Of a stretch of DNA of 64,000 nt, positions 13,866-28,075 are shown piece after piece; the stretch's first letter is position 1; every line of letters starts with the position of its first letter. The notes beneath the pieces were generated by a model, which was not told the DNA's origin, made no database searches, and saw only the letters and a program-made list of their open reading frames with translations. The DNA is taken from contig CM072878.1 of assembly GCA_036937835.1 (NCBI GenBank), forward strand, positions 2,280,001 through 2,344,000, read 5' to 3'. A program made the translations under genes and the position numbers. The stretch comes from Pampus argenteus. Lineage: Eukaryota > Chordata > Actinopteri > Scombriformes > Stromateidae.

Positions 13866-16800
13866 CTGAAGCTAACTTTAAACAGATTGAGATATTTCTA
13901 GTTAAGTCATTTTTTTTACTAGCGTGCAGCAGCTCCTTTATTCTGCATTAGAACAGAAAGCTGAACCACAGTGAAGTTAAGGTACCAGTATGGAGGATAG
14001 TAGCCCAGACAAAGCAAACGCTGTCTCTAGAGACGGCCTTTTGCTTTTTTTGCAGCCAACATAGGTTCTCCTAAATGCTTGGCAGGGGAGGGGGATGGGT
14101 GTGTAGATGTGCACACACTGACCCTTTAATGTTCTATATAAACGTACCTTATGATATATGCTGTACGTAGCCACGAGCTAATACTGGATAAGACACACCA
14201 CAATGTACAGGTGCCCTTAGGGGACATTTCTACCAACAACGTCAGACCACCAATCATCAACATTATTGCCATTCAACACCTAATCCCTGTGGTATGTGAA
14301 ATTAACACTTCAGTCATGTCACATTATGATGCGTGGTTTGAAAGAAAGTGGACTTTGTTTGATGTGTGTGTGTCTTCACAGATATCTGTTGACATGACAT
14401 GCTGTATTACATTTTACAAAAAAAAAACTCAAAATCTTTACGAAAATGATGTTATATTATTTATTTATTTATTATATTTTCTTCTGCTTCAGTTTGGGTT
14501 ATTTTGGTTTAAATGGTTTGAAATGCATTTCCATCATTTCTGCTCCACATCCGTGTGTTGTTCTACACTGTAAATGGAACATTAGAGCTTGATTTGTTGG
14601 CTAAACATATCTTCACTCTGTAATGTCTGTCACAAACAGCGGTAGCTTTGAATTATTATTTACTCCTCAGTTTATAGTTTAAGACATTTATTTAAAGGAC
14701 CCAGTGTCCGTGTAAAAGAAATTGAAGAAATGCATTTGGCAATTTAAGGGATTCTTGGTTTATATTAAGGGGTTTATATGTGGATTAAATGCTTAGAACC
14801 ATTTCAGTATAAACAGAGTCCTCGTGTACAATGTTTAGCAAATCATTCAAATCCATAATCAAATGTAAAGAAATACAGAAATAAATAAAAACTGTCTACA
14901 TATTAAACTTTAGAGCAGTAAATGAGAGAGTTGTAACCCCTATAGATCCCCAACATGCTGCACTGTGTATGTACCTTGTAATCTCAGTTCTCATTGAGTA
15001 CAGTGTATTAATCCGACTGTACATGACAGCCTCGTTATATATGCACAGATGAAGAAATCAAACCAGCATTCTTGTGTTGGAATAATATTACTTGATCCTA
15101 ATGTGTCTGTGTGTCAGTTAGTTTGTAGTAATTTTATAAACTACAACTTCATTTAATGACTTCATGTAAGATCCCCTCCACTCATGACACCAAAAGCATC
15201 GAATACAACTTTGTGTCTGACAAAAGCTCAGTTCAGTGACCTGGTTATGAATTAAAGTCTGCTTCTTCTAACTCATTGAAAACTCCAGCATCTATGAATA
15301 TGCAAATATTCAAATGTTGAACGGACTCAAGCTGTCTTCTACTTCAGAGAAAAGTATATTTTCAGTGTATGTGGACTGGAGGCCTCAAGTTTCCACATCA
15401 GACTGTTGTAAGTGACATACTGAACTCTGATTGGCTGCAAACTAGTTGCCATGTTATAAATCATGCTGGTCGGTGGATTTAAGATGAGCACAGAGAAACA
15501 TTCTCTGTTCAGCAGATGAATGTGAAAACAGCCTTCGAGTGTCAAACTGTGGACATACATCATTCTGCACAGTGAAGCTCAAGCATGCTGAAGGAACAAG
15601 AAGAAAATTATAAGACTATACTGAACAATTTAAAAAAATATTTTTTTATTCTTAACAGTTGACCATAGTATGGTGCAAAAGCTGTACAAGCAAAGTGTGG
15701 TTACAACCTTATGGCCTACACATTTTGTTCATAAACATCTTTATTATACCAGAACCAGCCACATTTACTTTCATATCTGAATACAGATATGATTTATTTG
15801 TACCTGAATTCAATCTTTTTATATGAATCTTTATGCTTCTACCACATTACAATCTAGTAGGATACATTATTCAGATAATGTATTCAGATAAGCATCATAT
15901 TTTAATATCATGTGTGAACACACACTGAACAGAGCTGTGATGATTGAAGCCAAGAAAGAAACGATGACTACAGGATGAGGATCCTTATTGGCCAATCAGA
16001 TGCAAGTTAAAATGCAAGTTGTACAGTTTTCATCATATTTTATGACACTGTGAAAACAGTTATGAAAAGAAAAAACGTCTATGAGGTTAAAGTGCTGACT
16101 CTCAGCTTTAAGGGTGTTTGAGGTTGTTCATATTCATACTGTGGGACTTTTTATAGTCTTTTTAGGACAATGAATCAGTGCAATGATTGTAAACATACAG
16201 ACAAGGTGACCAATTAGTTTTGTTCATGGCAAACAGTAGAGTGTTCTTGACTGTCCAAGTCAGTCGTCTGACCTCAATCTATCTGATCATGTGATTTATG
16301 GCTAAGCAGACCCGAGTGCTTAAGTAGAACTTGGAGATAGTTTCCATTTTATGGTGTATTAAAGTTTTACTTATTACATTTCACAGACAAACAATATTTT
16401 CAGTCTGCAACATTTATCTGATATATGATATACTCCACAGATTCAGCTTCATTAAAATGTGATCATGATGTTTTGTAGACTTTGAGAGTTGGGGATGTGG
16501 AGTCATCTCTGCTAGAGACTCTGGGATACATTAACTTCTACTAGGATAAAATACCTGAATATCTGAGGGTCAAAATACATGTACAAATCTTATACATTGC
16601 TTATGTAAAATAGATGGTGCTTCAAATAGCACCCTGCCCATATTTATCCCACTACTACATCCAGCCCAAGCCTATGCCGTTTTGTTATAATCTTTTCATT
16701 TCTAAACCATGTTGCATGTTTGCAAATAAGCCAAAGGGAACTCAAATGTTTTTCAAAACTTAACCCATAACTCATAGAAGCCTGCTGACGCACTAGCATT

Positions 16801-19800
16801 TATTTATTTATTTATAAACTAATATGATCAACTTCATAAATGCTCCTCAATTATTCTTCGTGTCATGGTGGTGGTGAAGCAGAAAGCTTTGATGTTGAAG
16901 CAAACAACCTTATCTACAATCATGGGGGTAATGATTAAATGTTAGTGGATTTCAATAAAATGGACCATGAGATTTCACAGTGAACTGCTTCATTTACAAT
17001 CTGCATGTCGACAACAATCTGCATTCTGTGTTTGATGTAACGGGAATCTCCTACAGGCTGCTGTACCGGCGCCAGAACACAGCCAGACAGTGAACTGTGG
17101 CTGCTAAATGTTAATGTGCTATTAAACGCTCTGCAAATTATATAGAAACCCTCCGCCGCTGACACAGGAGAGAAAGAAAGAAAACAGATTTACAGCTTCG
17201 TGGCAGCACGCTGAACTTCATAAAACATATTGTGTTTGAAAATGAGCACGGACAGCGTTTATCATCACAGCACTCCAGTGCGAGCACGAGGAGAAGGCCA
17301 ATTCCATCTGACCCCTCCCCTCCTCTAAGACACACACACACACACACACACACACAATTATTTTATTTTATTTTTTTCTGAGGACCAAAGAGGTAAATGA
17401 TGCATTTGTGAAACTAAATTTTAAACTAACCCTAAATCCAGGTGGCAGTAGCTTTATGGTTGATCAAGCATCTTACTCCACATTGTCTGAAAGTGTCATA
17501 CATTCTATATCAGCTTGTTTCTATGGCTATACAATGTTTATGCTGAGTGAAACCTTCAAACCTAAAACTCAAGAACCCAGAGATGGCTTTGTCATTTCAT
17601 CAAATAGAAATATTCCACATATGCTGTGCATAAGTTTGCAATGAACATCTCAGAATCAGAATCAGACTCTGTGGGAATTAAAGATGTGAGACATTGATTG
17701 TTGAAATAGTTTAGGGACATTTAACATTTAGGGAAATATGCTTATTTGCTGCTGATATTGTCAGCTGATCTCTGTACATACAGGATGGTACCAAACCCGA
17801 CAACCTTACTGTGATGACAAGACTATGTTCACCAAGTCATAGCACATAAAAACACATAAAGTAACTCTAGAAACCACAAACCTCTGTTGTTGTTTTTTTT
17901 TTGTAAAAAGCATTTTTACTGTTCAATGTTTGTGTACACATGAAACAGGGCAGTGATGTTCAGAGGCTAGCTGTTTCTACATCCCTACTGCACTTCTGTC
18001 CTTAACACAGACATGAAATTGATAGAGATGAGTCTGTCCTCATGGAAACTTCAGGCCACACACATTTAAATGTAAGCGCTATTAGCAGCTTTATGTCATA
18101 TTGGAGTTATCATAATTAGTAGTAGTAATTACAACTGGGAGCCTCGCAGTTTTCTCCAGTATATCCAACTTGGTGCTTCATAATACTGAAGTGTGTAGAA
18201 ACTGAACAAATAGTCGATGGTCTCCACACATGAGCCAAAAACATTCAGTGGAATAAACCCAGATAGAATGGATGTGGTGTTCTAGTGTCAGCACAGTGTC
18301 TTCATATTTGCACTGCTAACTCTGGTATCATACAACCCTCTTGATGACGTAAACGCTTGCAAGAACATGAGACTCTTTCCCATCTCTAAAATCCATCCCA
18401 GGTGACGCATTAAATGTCTGCTAACATGACTCTATCAGACACAGATGCGTGGAGTCGAATGCAAAAAAAATGTGCAAAGCAATTTATAGTTCTCAGTTTA
18501 CTACATCTTACAAACAATCGTATATGACGTCCCTACAGATACTCTGTAAGTTTAGGATGTGAACCGACACTCAGGTTCAAATATCAGTTATTTTGTCTGA
18601 TTACATCTCAGACATTTCTGCATGTCAAAGCAAGAAAAGCACAGGTGAAATCAATAACATTCATGATGTCTGAATCCTATTTAGGTTTTTTATCAATTCA
18701 TGACCCTGGTAAGTGCATGATGGATCACCAGTAAGGCTTGTTGACCACTTAAATAGAGCCAGAGCCATCATTAATGTTATCAGTTCCACCTGTGCGTTTG
18801 CTCCCATGACCAGTCAAAATGTCTGCTGTGAAAAGGGCCTCTTGATATTCCCCTCCCTCCCTCTGCTGTACCTGTTAACACTCTGTTTAATGACCTCAAC
18901 GTAACAGTGTCTCATTTACACCTCAGTAGAGTTTTAATCAACGTAAATGACCATAAACACCTCTGTGGGTGGAAACATTCTTGACAAGTTGTTGACAGAA
19001 ATGATTCACTTGTCATTAAAGTCACACTAGAAATTTGAAGGAAAACAGTATTAACTTTAATAATTCTACAGGTATTGTGTATGATGTTAGATTTTCCCAA
19101 AAAAAAGATTCAACCATTTTTGGATATATTTGTGGAAACACATTCACTGCTCCCTATTTAGGGGTGAAGTGTCATAATATAGGACACCCGGGAACACTGC
19201 CTGATGTAGGGACACTTAAGTTCCTGTGGGTGTAGGATGATTGGACATTTGAAGTCCAGTGATTTTGATCACATTACATCACAGCTTGTAGTTTTACTTA
19301 ATGGAACATAGATGTCCAACATTGTGGCCTCCTCCTAGTCCACTGCACAAGCACAGAAAATTCATCCTCCTTCTGCTCTTTTCTGTAACTAACTGTCAAA
19401 GTAACTAAAAGCAACATTTATTAGCTCCTACTCCACTGGGATCCACTCAGTCAGTCAGCCATTGTTTGAAGTACACAAAGCCTTTTTGTAATTGCAGAGC
19501 AACGCAGACACACCAGCGCCGGATATGAATGGTCTCTGTGTAGATTGAGTGCAGAAGTCAGCCTATACACAGACCTGTGGTGTAGCTGACAGAAGCACCT
19601 CCGTATCATGGTGACATCACTTACCAATCCTTGAGCTGAAGCCTACTGTACAATACAGCATCTGGCCAAGTAGCCACACTCGCAGTCTGTAGCACTTCAA
19701 GGCACGTCAGATAGTACGAAATATACCAACACACACCAACAACAACAACACGCTTCAAATTAAGAGCCAAGTGTACCACACAATTCAGCACGGTGTGCTG

Positions 19801-20433
19801 CACAACACCAGTCCAGCAGACTGGTTTTAGGATCCAAAATAATCCCGTTAAGAAGCAGTTTAAGTGTATAAATTGGATTTAGCATGAATGTTAATATAAA
19901 TATAAATATAGAAAGCCTAAATTATGACAAACCCCCATATTTGGTTTTTACCAAATATTAACATTTAATCGATCCTTCTTCATAGAACTGGTAACTGACG
20001 TATATTAAATATCATATCCATTATTAAAGAGTTTGAGAAATATATTCCATTCATAAACAAATCTAGATAACCTGATTTATTGCTTTGTATTTCTCCTCTC
20101 AGTTTCGACTGTAACACAGTTTGTTCAGTCCAACTCTTACGTCGGAGAATTATAGAGGCTGGATTGTTCCATTTACATCATTTGTATTTTATTATTGTCT
20201 TTATTAATCAACAGTGACCCTCATTGGTTCTGATAAAACTCCACACTGTTGCAGTCTTAACATGTAAAGTACGTCACACAAGTAGCCACCTGATCACTTA
20301 CAAACAAATAAACAAATACTTATAGGAAGGAAAGTTTAGAGTCCTCTGAAATATTAATTTAGTAGTTTTTAACATTTACCATGTTGATTAGACAAATGAT
20401 TTGCTTGAAATAATATTTTAAATTGTGTATACA

Positions 20434-20436
<3 letters not shown>

Positions 20437-20485
<49 letters not shown>
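20437..20485. repeat. (AAT)n microsatellite
   Basis: About 16 AAT/ATA units, 600 bp downstream of miR-196 in its transcript direction. Confidence 0.95.
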
Positions 20486-21081
20486 CAAAAACACATATAG
20501 AGTATATACTGATTTATTAGCTAAATTAATCTTATTTCAGTTTCAGTTGATCTACTATGGAACATGACGCCCCTAAAGGACGCCGGATCAACTTCACTCA
20601 TCAAAAAAAGGTCATCTGGTAAAATCTATACATGCATTATTTAGTGATAAACAATATTTACGTCATGTTACAAAACTTTATTTCAAATCCAAGAAGGGAT
20701 CAAACTGATAAAAACATTATTTTAACATGGTAGATAATTTCCACGTCAAATACAGCAAATGAAAGACTCCCACAGACACTCAGAGAAAGACATTTGGAAG
20801 CACCTTACATGCTAACAAAAACAATATTTATTGTGGCTTCTGATGCAAGAACACATGGGTAGAAAACTATTTACAATTTCAAATTCAAAGAACATATGTT
20901 TTGAATTTGCATGTGGCTTTTTACAAAAGCAACCAATGTGGAAAGGCTGCAGTTAGTTTTAACCTTTACAGTGTCTATTCAGCAGCTTTATACTTCTGAA
21001 CACTACACAGCTGATAGAGTCCATGCTGGCTGTGCTTAGTTTCGTCCTCAGTCTGTTGGCATGCAGCTGTGTGCAGATGAG

Positions 21082-21166
21082 ACTGGTGTGATTCAGGCAG
21101 TTTCAGGTTCCTGTGATCTTAAGCATCCAGCCCAACAACTTGAAACTACCTACATCACACAGCTCC
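21082..21166 (-). ncRNA. mir196: miR-196 precursor hairpin
   Basis: On the minus strand 21152-21131 is a 22-nt match to mature miR-196: it starts TAGGTAGTTTCAAG and ends TTGTTGGG, the form with A at position 13 that I recall from a fish miR-196b. The opposite arm, about 21112-21091, reads GGAACCTGAAACTGCCTGAA and pairs with it across a loop of roughly 20 nt. The stem extends outward through GTGTGAT (21160-21154) and ATCACAC (21091-21085 region). The same strand as the Hox genes and a position between groups 9 and 10 are the conserved miR-196 location. The family represses Hox mRNAs, best known for Hox8. The open frame crossing this site on the other strand is incidental. Confidence 0.95.
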
Positions 21167-21169
21167 TGT

Positions 21170-24100
21170 ATGAAAGCTGTGATTCTCTTGGCGGCAGCAG
21201 CAGTGCAGGAGGAAACGCTTCAGCTGGTTCTGGGCTTTTAGAAACAGTTAACAGAGCAACTCGAAGAGGAAAGAAGTCTAGAGATAAGGTTGATCATCTC
21301 AATAACATTTTCCAAAACTGACAAATGACCACCATAAGATCATTTTCCGATGCCATCTCTATGGTTAAGTTTTATAACAAAAACTTGGTTAAGATTAGGG
21401 AAAGAATGTAGTTAAAAGAAACCAATGTTGACTGTTGTGAAGAGGTTCAGTTGCAAACAGTGATCCCCTTATGTTAAAGTCACGTGCTTTGTGCAGCCAA
21501 CCAAAGAGGTTCTATGGTGCTACAATGTTACTGGCGCCATTGTCTTTGAGAGAAAATAGTTATTAGTCACACAACCAAAAGAATAAGTATTTCAGGGATT
21601 AGAATTGTTTGAACAAATGATCAACGCTCTCCAAAATCGCCATTAATATTTTGACAATATTTCTAAATAATCGATTGTTACACATGACACAAGCTCTGTG
21701 ACCATTAAAATCAAAAAGGTTGATCTCGTTAGGGGCATGATTGAAGTCGGCAGATTTCGTACCAATCTGCCAATTGAATTACTCTCTGATTCAGTGTTCG
21801 TTTTTTTACATTTTACTTTGCATTTACGTCAAATTTGTGGCACAGAATCAAAACTCCTGAAGAAACCACAGCAAGGTTTAAACAGGCCAAGAGTCATTTG
21901 AAAGATTGACAAATAAAATTCCACATTAACTAAATTACAGTTTGACCATTACGCAGGTACAATAACTCGCTGAAGGTTTACGTGTGAGAGCTGCAAGAGT
22001 TGCAGCACTGCCTTTCTTCTGGTTATAATCAAATGACTGCATGAGACTGAATCCAGCAGCAGGAGGTCAGACCACTGCTATAAATCATATCTAACAAGTC
22101 TAATCTCTTCAGCACCGGGTTCCTGCTTGGCTTAATGAATATCCAATTGTGTGACCCTGATGTAAAAAGAAGTTTGGAAACCTCTCAAGCTGTTCCGCCA
22201 TCATCTGTTGCCGGGCAGAGAAGCAGTAAGGCGATGATGATGATGAACTTTGTGAGGATAGCAGAGAAGGCCTGAAGTCAGCTGGGATGTGTGTCAGTAA
22301 ACGGAAGAAGTATTATGTAGATAGTGTTGAATTCATGTGGAGGGGATGGGTTTAGTACATTAAAATATCTACGGAAAAAGAAGAAAAAATATATGTCATA
22401 TGTGTTCAGTAGATTGCCTTGGAGACAAAGCCAGCCATCAAAAGTGAATGACACAGATGGGAAGGATGATAAATAAGGCGCAAACCTTCCTTTGGAGTAT
22501 CTTTTGTTGACTGTCAATAGGCAATAAGGGGCAATAAGGCGGCCGTAAAAAAACAACAACAACAAAAAAACACTATGCAGTAATATACAGCACTGGTGCA
22601 ACCACCTCCTCCACTTCCTCCAACCACCAATAAACTAGTTGGTCAATTACCCCCGTGATAAAAAGTAAAGGTGGTAGAGAGAGTAAGCAGAGACAGAAGG
22701 GAAAAGGAAACAGACAAGTGGAGAAGAAGACATGCAGGCGGATGGAGAGGCAGACAGGACAAGAGATGAAGCTGGAGACAGTGTGGCGCTACAGAAACAT
22801 GGCGCCTTCAGGCCTGCAGCCACTGAACTGAGACTGTCCTCCCTCCCTCTTTTTTATTATTCTCTCCATCTTTCTTCTCCTCTCCCATTTCTTCTCGGTT
22901 CTTTCCTCCACCCCCCACCACTATACTGTTCACATTGGCTCTCCTCGCTTCTCAATTTTCTCCCCTGCTGAATTTACAGTCCCCATCGCTTTCCTTTGCT
23001 GCATACTGTCTTTTCTTTTCTCGCTCTCCACTCCTAACAAACAGACAGCAGCTGGCTATGGCAGCAGCAGAGGAAGTTCAGCCATGTGTTCCTGATCAAA
23101 GCTTCACATTGAAGCCCCGCGGGCCGCTTCTCATGCAACATAATGACTCAGAGTGTGACATTTAGCCTGGGATGAAACAGGGTGACGGTCAGGTTGAGGA
23201 ACATGGCTCTGTCCTGTCCTAACATGTTGAACTGGAGCTGAATTCGATAACCTATAACCCTGACGTATGCACAGGACAGCAACTGATTAGATATATAAGA
23301 GTCCACTCTGTAGCCACTGCCTTGAACGTCTACTCTGGATAAGTCAGGAAAGAGGGAAAAGAGTTACTTAACTCGGCTATAAAAAGAAATAGGGAGACAT
23401 CAGGAGATATTTACTACAGCTCAGTCCATCTGATACTGACAATACTGCTGGAGCCTGATGTCATGGTGCATTTGTACTATTAGGAGGATATGTGACGCTT
23501 CTTGAAGGATTTAAGTTTGTGAGACTCTGTGAAAGCAACCAAGCAGTTTTTGAGATTATAGATAACAGTATTACCAGTGATAATGTTGCAACTGCCACTA
23601 GTACTAATGCTATGACAACCGCAACTCCTATTAATACATCCACGACTGCTACAACTGAAGCCCTTTCAAGAACTGGAAATAACCAGGCAAAAATATGGTG
23701 AAAAATGATGAGGAAATAAGTTGCTCCTGTAATAGATTAGTGGATAAAAATACTGGATGTAATAATCTGTACATGTATACCTGTGCTGTGCAGCACATAA
23801 AGGATAATGAAATGTCTTTTTGTTGTTGTTGCCTCTCTGTCTAAAGGAAGCGTCAGACGCCATCTGTATGTTGCATTTAAGCGAACAGGAAGTGGAACTC
23901 GTTAAAATTCAGAAATAGAAGAGCTCTCACAGGAAATATTAAAGCATTACAGAAGAAGCAGTGACATGTTTCCCACAGATTAGAAACAAAACTGTGATCC
24001 TGAGGAATTCTGCTCTCCAATGGCATGAATATGATGTGATATCTGGACGTTCTTCTACTGGCACTGCTGCTGATCTTACTACAACTACGAGTCCTGTGCT

Positions 24101-25850
24101 GTGATTCATTGAATAGTATGTGACCACCGGTACTACAACTACAGCGGTAACGGTGCTACTTGTTGTGTTTTCATTGATGCATTCAGCAGAGAAGCTCCAC
24201 CGTAGGGTAAGCCTTTACTCTTACATCAACAACAAAGTGCAACTAAAGATGAGTCAGAGTATTTTTAAAGAAGGTTTCCACCTCTTCTACATATTATATG
24301 TGTTATTCAATAAATAAAAAGTATTGTGTTGATTTAACTTTAGGAGAACATGTGAGAAACAATGCATTTGAGCAGATAGAGTGATGTGATGTCTGGTTGT
24401 GTGTCACAGTTGCAGCATCTCCCACACGCAGGCCGGTTTATTTTAGGTCAAATTACAGCTGCCGATTTTGACTTTGGAAAGACAGGATATGACAACCATA
24501 GGAAGCAAGCTAAATACATAATTATAATATATTATAATTCCAGAAGAATCAAACAGGAAGCAACAGGAAATATCACTGGACCACTAATTAAAATGATTAT
24601 TAAGTTGAATTAAAGTCACTGTTTCCAACACACTTTGTTCAAAGCGAGTGTGTAACAGTAGAAATCCATGCGCTTTATTAAAGCACACAAACAGTTACAC
24701 AAAAAGAAAATATTCTTCTCAAAAGCACTTTACTGTAATATCCACATGTTAACTTTAGGTCAAAGATATTGCATCGTGTCATCTCCTCCATATTATATAA
24801 TTATATATGTGTGTGTGTGTGTGTGTGTTTATATTTCTTTTTCTTTCTTTCTTTTTTTTTTTTAACAGCCTGGGGGGGGGGGGTTGCGTTCTATAAATAA
24901 AGGTTTTTTTCACAGCAGATTTCAGTATTTTTAGACTCAAAATATTTTAAAATCTTTATGCCAACGACATAATAATTAATAAATAAATATGCAAAGACTT
25001 CATTTATTCAAATTATATTTAGATGTTCATGTTGTGGGATAAAATGAACAAAAAGTAAAATTGAAGCGTTAACGGGAAACATAAAATATTATATATATTA
25101 TATAATTAAACATACTGAGAGAGTCTGTGAGGCTTGTGTTGGGACCTCAGTGTTTCTAAAACTCCGGCTGGTTCTTCTGACTTGGAAACAGAAATGAATG
25201 AGAGCGCTGCAGCTTTAATAGATCATTACTAATCAATCCCATCACGCTGTAAACAGTCCGCGGCCTTTTACTTAACAACCTCCTGTCATTATGCACAGAG
25301 AAAAGGACACTCACACTCACCATTAGATGAAGACAGGCAGACTGAGTCCAAGTTGCCTGGATGGGAAACGAAATTAAAAAGTTTAATGAATTAATCTAAT
25401 GAATATAAAGATAAAGGGCCTTGTGTTTGTATTTGAAAAACCCCGCTCGAACGGCTTAAAATTAGAACTGTAAAAGCCGTGAACAACAACGTTTCCCCCT
25501 CAGTATACCCACCCTATACTTCCCTCTGAAGCCTCTCCTCTTCCTCTGAAACGTTCGTTTGCGGGTCATGTGCTCGGACTTGAATCCTCCAGTGGCCGCC
25601 ACATCTCGGTCCAATGCAAGCGTCCAAATTTGTTTTTGTTTTTTTTTCATCTCCATCCACCAAAAAAAAAAAAAAAAAAAAAAAAAAGGAAGAAGAAGAA
25701 AAAAGAAAAAACGGGGACATGGGGACTTTATCATCTGGCCGTTTCCAAACGCTGATGTTCTGGGTCCCATCTGATCATATTTGATAATCAGTCAGAATAT
25801 AATGCAGTGAAATTAGATGGTAAATGACATCATTTCGTAAGGTTAGTCTT

Positions 25851-25897
<47 letters not shown>

Positions 25898-25967
25898 ATT
25901 CAGTTAAAAACGGTTCATATCCACCGTGTCTCCCGGCTCCATATAACCGGAGCTCTCCTCTCCTGCA
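21170..25967. other. miR-196 to hoxb10a intergenic and 3' region
   Basis: No gene was recognised. Contents include a pyrimidine-rich tract near 22840-23040, a (GT)n at 24808-24829, a G run at 24872-24884, a 27-base A run at 25661-25687 and a (GT)n at 25853-25895. The hoxb10a 3' UTR must begin at 25967. An AATAAA on the minus strand lies at 25003-25008, about 960 nt beyond the stop codon, and is a possible poly(A) signal. Confidence 0.5.
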
Positions 25968-26248
25968 TCAGCCCATCAGGTGACGCCGGTTGTGCAGCCG
26001 CTTCTTCATCTTCATCCTCCGGTTCTGGAACCAGATCTTCACCTGGCGGTCGGTTAGGTCAAGGCTCCTGCTGATCTCCAGGCGGCGCTGTCTGGTCAGG
26101 TACATGTTAAACAGGAACTCTTTCTCCAGCTCCAGGGTCTGCTGATTGGTGTACGGACAGCGCTTCTTCCTGTCGGCTCTGGCGGAGAGCCAGACGCCGA
26201 TGGCCTGGCTGTCCGCCGCCGGGACCGGGCGCCTCTGATTGGGCTCAT
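25968..26248 (-). CDS. hoxb10a: hoxb10a exon 2 (homeodomain exon)
   Basis: The exon carries a complete homeodomain. The acceptor is a pyrimidine tract ending CTCTCCAG, then AT GAG CCC, so the intron is phase 1. A hexapeptide-like VWLSAR precedes RKKRCPYT. Group 10 is shown by RRLEIS and LTDRQVKIWFQN; groups 9 and 11 differ there. The recognition helix KIWFQNRRMK is intact. Departures from usual Hox10: N and Q after CPYT, Q in TRQRR, SLD for SVH/SVN, and MKMKK for MKLKK. The conserved MxRENRIREL tail is missing and the protein ends RLHNRRHLMG. The position between miR-196 and hoxb13a agrees with hoxb10a, a gene lost in tetrapods and, as far as I recall, in several fish. The frame is open and the DNA-contact residues are kept, so it looks functional or very recently decayed. 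Confidence 0.87.
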
Positions 26249-26489
26249 CTGGAGAGGATCGGAGGGAGACAGACGTTTTTGGCACATTATAATTCACTTT
26301 CCACTGCTAATATAGAAAGGACTGCTTGTAAAGGAAGGAAAACGATATTGTTATTAAAGGAAACAGATAAAATGTGATTGATGCATTCGATTTTTGTTTT
26401 ATTTATTTATTTATTTTTGTGAAGGGCAAAGACAACAACAACATAAAAACAGAATTAGATGTTAGCTTTCGGCCCGTTATGTTAAACTG

Positions 26490-26490
<1 letters not shown>

Positions 26491-26541
<51 letters not shown>
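26491..26541. repeat. (CA)n microsatellite
   Basis: About 25 CA units in the hoxb10a intron. Confidence 0.95.
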
Positions 26542-26545
<4 letters not shown>

Positions 26546-27349
26546 CGCCCAATAATTACACCGTTTGTGCTATTGTAATAAAAATACTAAAATCAAATGA
26601 TATATTATATCATATGCAGCATTATGGGATGTCACGGTTGTTACTCAGATTATAGAAACAATCAACGCTTGTAACTGGTGAAATAATTCTCATTAAATGT
26701 CAAAACACTATTTTTAATAAAGATAGATATGATGTCAAAGTTCATTTTGTTTTTGAAGAACTTTTTTATTTTATTTTACTTTATTTTTCGCGCCTTCCTC
26801 TCTGACTGAGGAAGTCCGTGAGGATGTGAAGTCTGGAGAGTTTCTTTCACTTTTAACTGCGTCTGCATAAACACACACTCCACACTGCAAATGCACACTC
26901 ATGTTTAATTATTATTATAAATATATCAATTATTATAAATATTATTTAGTAACCAATTAGTTGACGCATAAATTTGTAAATTCTATGCATTATTATCTTA
27001 TATATATATCCCATAATTACAGGTCATTAATATTACTATTTAACATCGTAAACACTAAGTGTGCATTTCTATGTTAATATTATTATTACAAATATAATTA
27101 TTATTATTATTATTATTATCATTGCAGCGCAATAGAACATTACGACTGCTGCTCAATCAGATAATAAACATTTCCAACTGTGGTGGAATATTAATACGTT
27201 TCAATATGAAGAACTGCAACAAAGAAACAAAAATAAAAACCTATAAAATAATCACATGAATAACAGCCTGTAATAACATGCACAGCCACGGTTTCATTTT
27301 TACTAAAATGTTTGTAATTTTAGAAACTTAAAAAAAAATCCAATGTGGA

Positions 27350-27445
27350 TTATTATTATTATCACGTTTAGTGACGGGGTATATAAGCAATATTTATTTA
27401 TTATTATTATCACGTTTAGTGACGGGGTATATAAGCTATATTTCA
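27350..27445. repeat. 48-bp direct tandem duplication
   Basis: The block TTATTATTATTATCACGTTT followed by AGTGACGGGGTATATAAGC occurs twice, 48 bp apart, without a mismatch in that core. It looks like a recent duplication and includes a TATATAA motif in each copy. Confidence 0.9.
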
Positions 27446-28036
27446 GCTTTATTATTATTATTATTATTAATATTATTATTATCATTATTATTATTATTAG
27501 TTTCATACCTCATATTTAATCAGGAGAGTCTCTTTATGTTTCACACAGTCCTGCTGCATATATGAGAGCAGCAGCCATAATCAAACCTCACGTTATGTTT
27601 CTGTGTTTATGCTGACGGCTCTGGTCGCTTTAAACTCAAACCTGTGGTTTAATAATAATAATAATAATTCATGTGATGGCATCACTGCGTTCTCCTTCAG
27701 ATCAAACAGAAACTATATTAAAGCACGCATTAAAACGTCATATATCACACTCCACCGTACAGAGGTTTAGTCTTATTAATAAGATGTATATTGATCAGCT
27801 TCGATCCTTTATTATTGCGGCTTATTGCGGGGTTGCCACAGTTCTGCATGCGGTCTCTATTGTTCATAACCGGCTTCTTCCAGATGATACATGCGCTGTT
27901 AACAGCGTTTAGTCTCGTCACTCATCAACATTGGAGGTTTTTTAAATCTTAAACACGTCTCTGTGCTGACTGAAAGAAATGCGCTCGTTGTTTTCCATCC
28001 ACATATAAAATACAACTAAAACCAGATCAGGAACAC

Positions 28037-28037
28037 G

Positions 28038-28074
<37 letters not shown>
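28037..28074. repeat. (CTGGTT)n hexanucleotide array
   Basis: Six uninterrupted CTGGTT units in the hoxb10a intron; on the minus strand they read NQNQNQ. Confidence 0.95.

Positions 28075-28075
<1 letters not shown>

Larger units (their letters stand above)
10630..21080. other. hoxb9a to miR-196 intergenic region
   Basis: No protein-coding gene is recognised. The DNA is AT-rich, with microsatellites at 11930-11983 (AT then GT), 12805-12832 (GT), 13041-13095 (GT followed by an 18-base G run), 17331-17357 (CA) and 20437-20485 (AAT), and one copy of a dispersed repeat at 13460-13865. A GC-richer stretch at about 16970-17170 and one near 15410-15500 (with an ATTGGC box) could be conserved regulatory DNA or part of the miR-196 promoter. 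I cannot test this. Confidence 0.5.
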
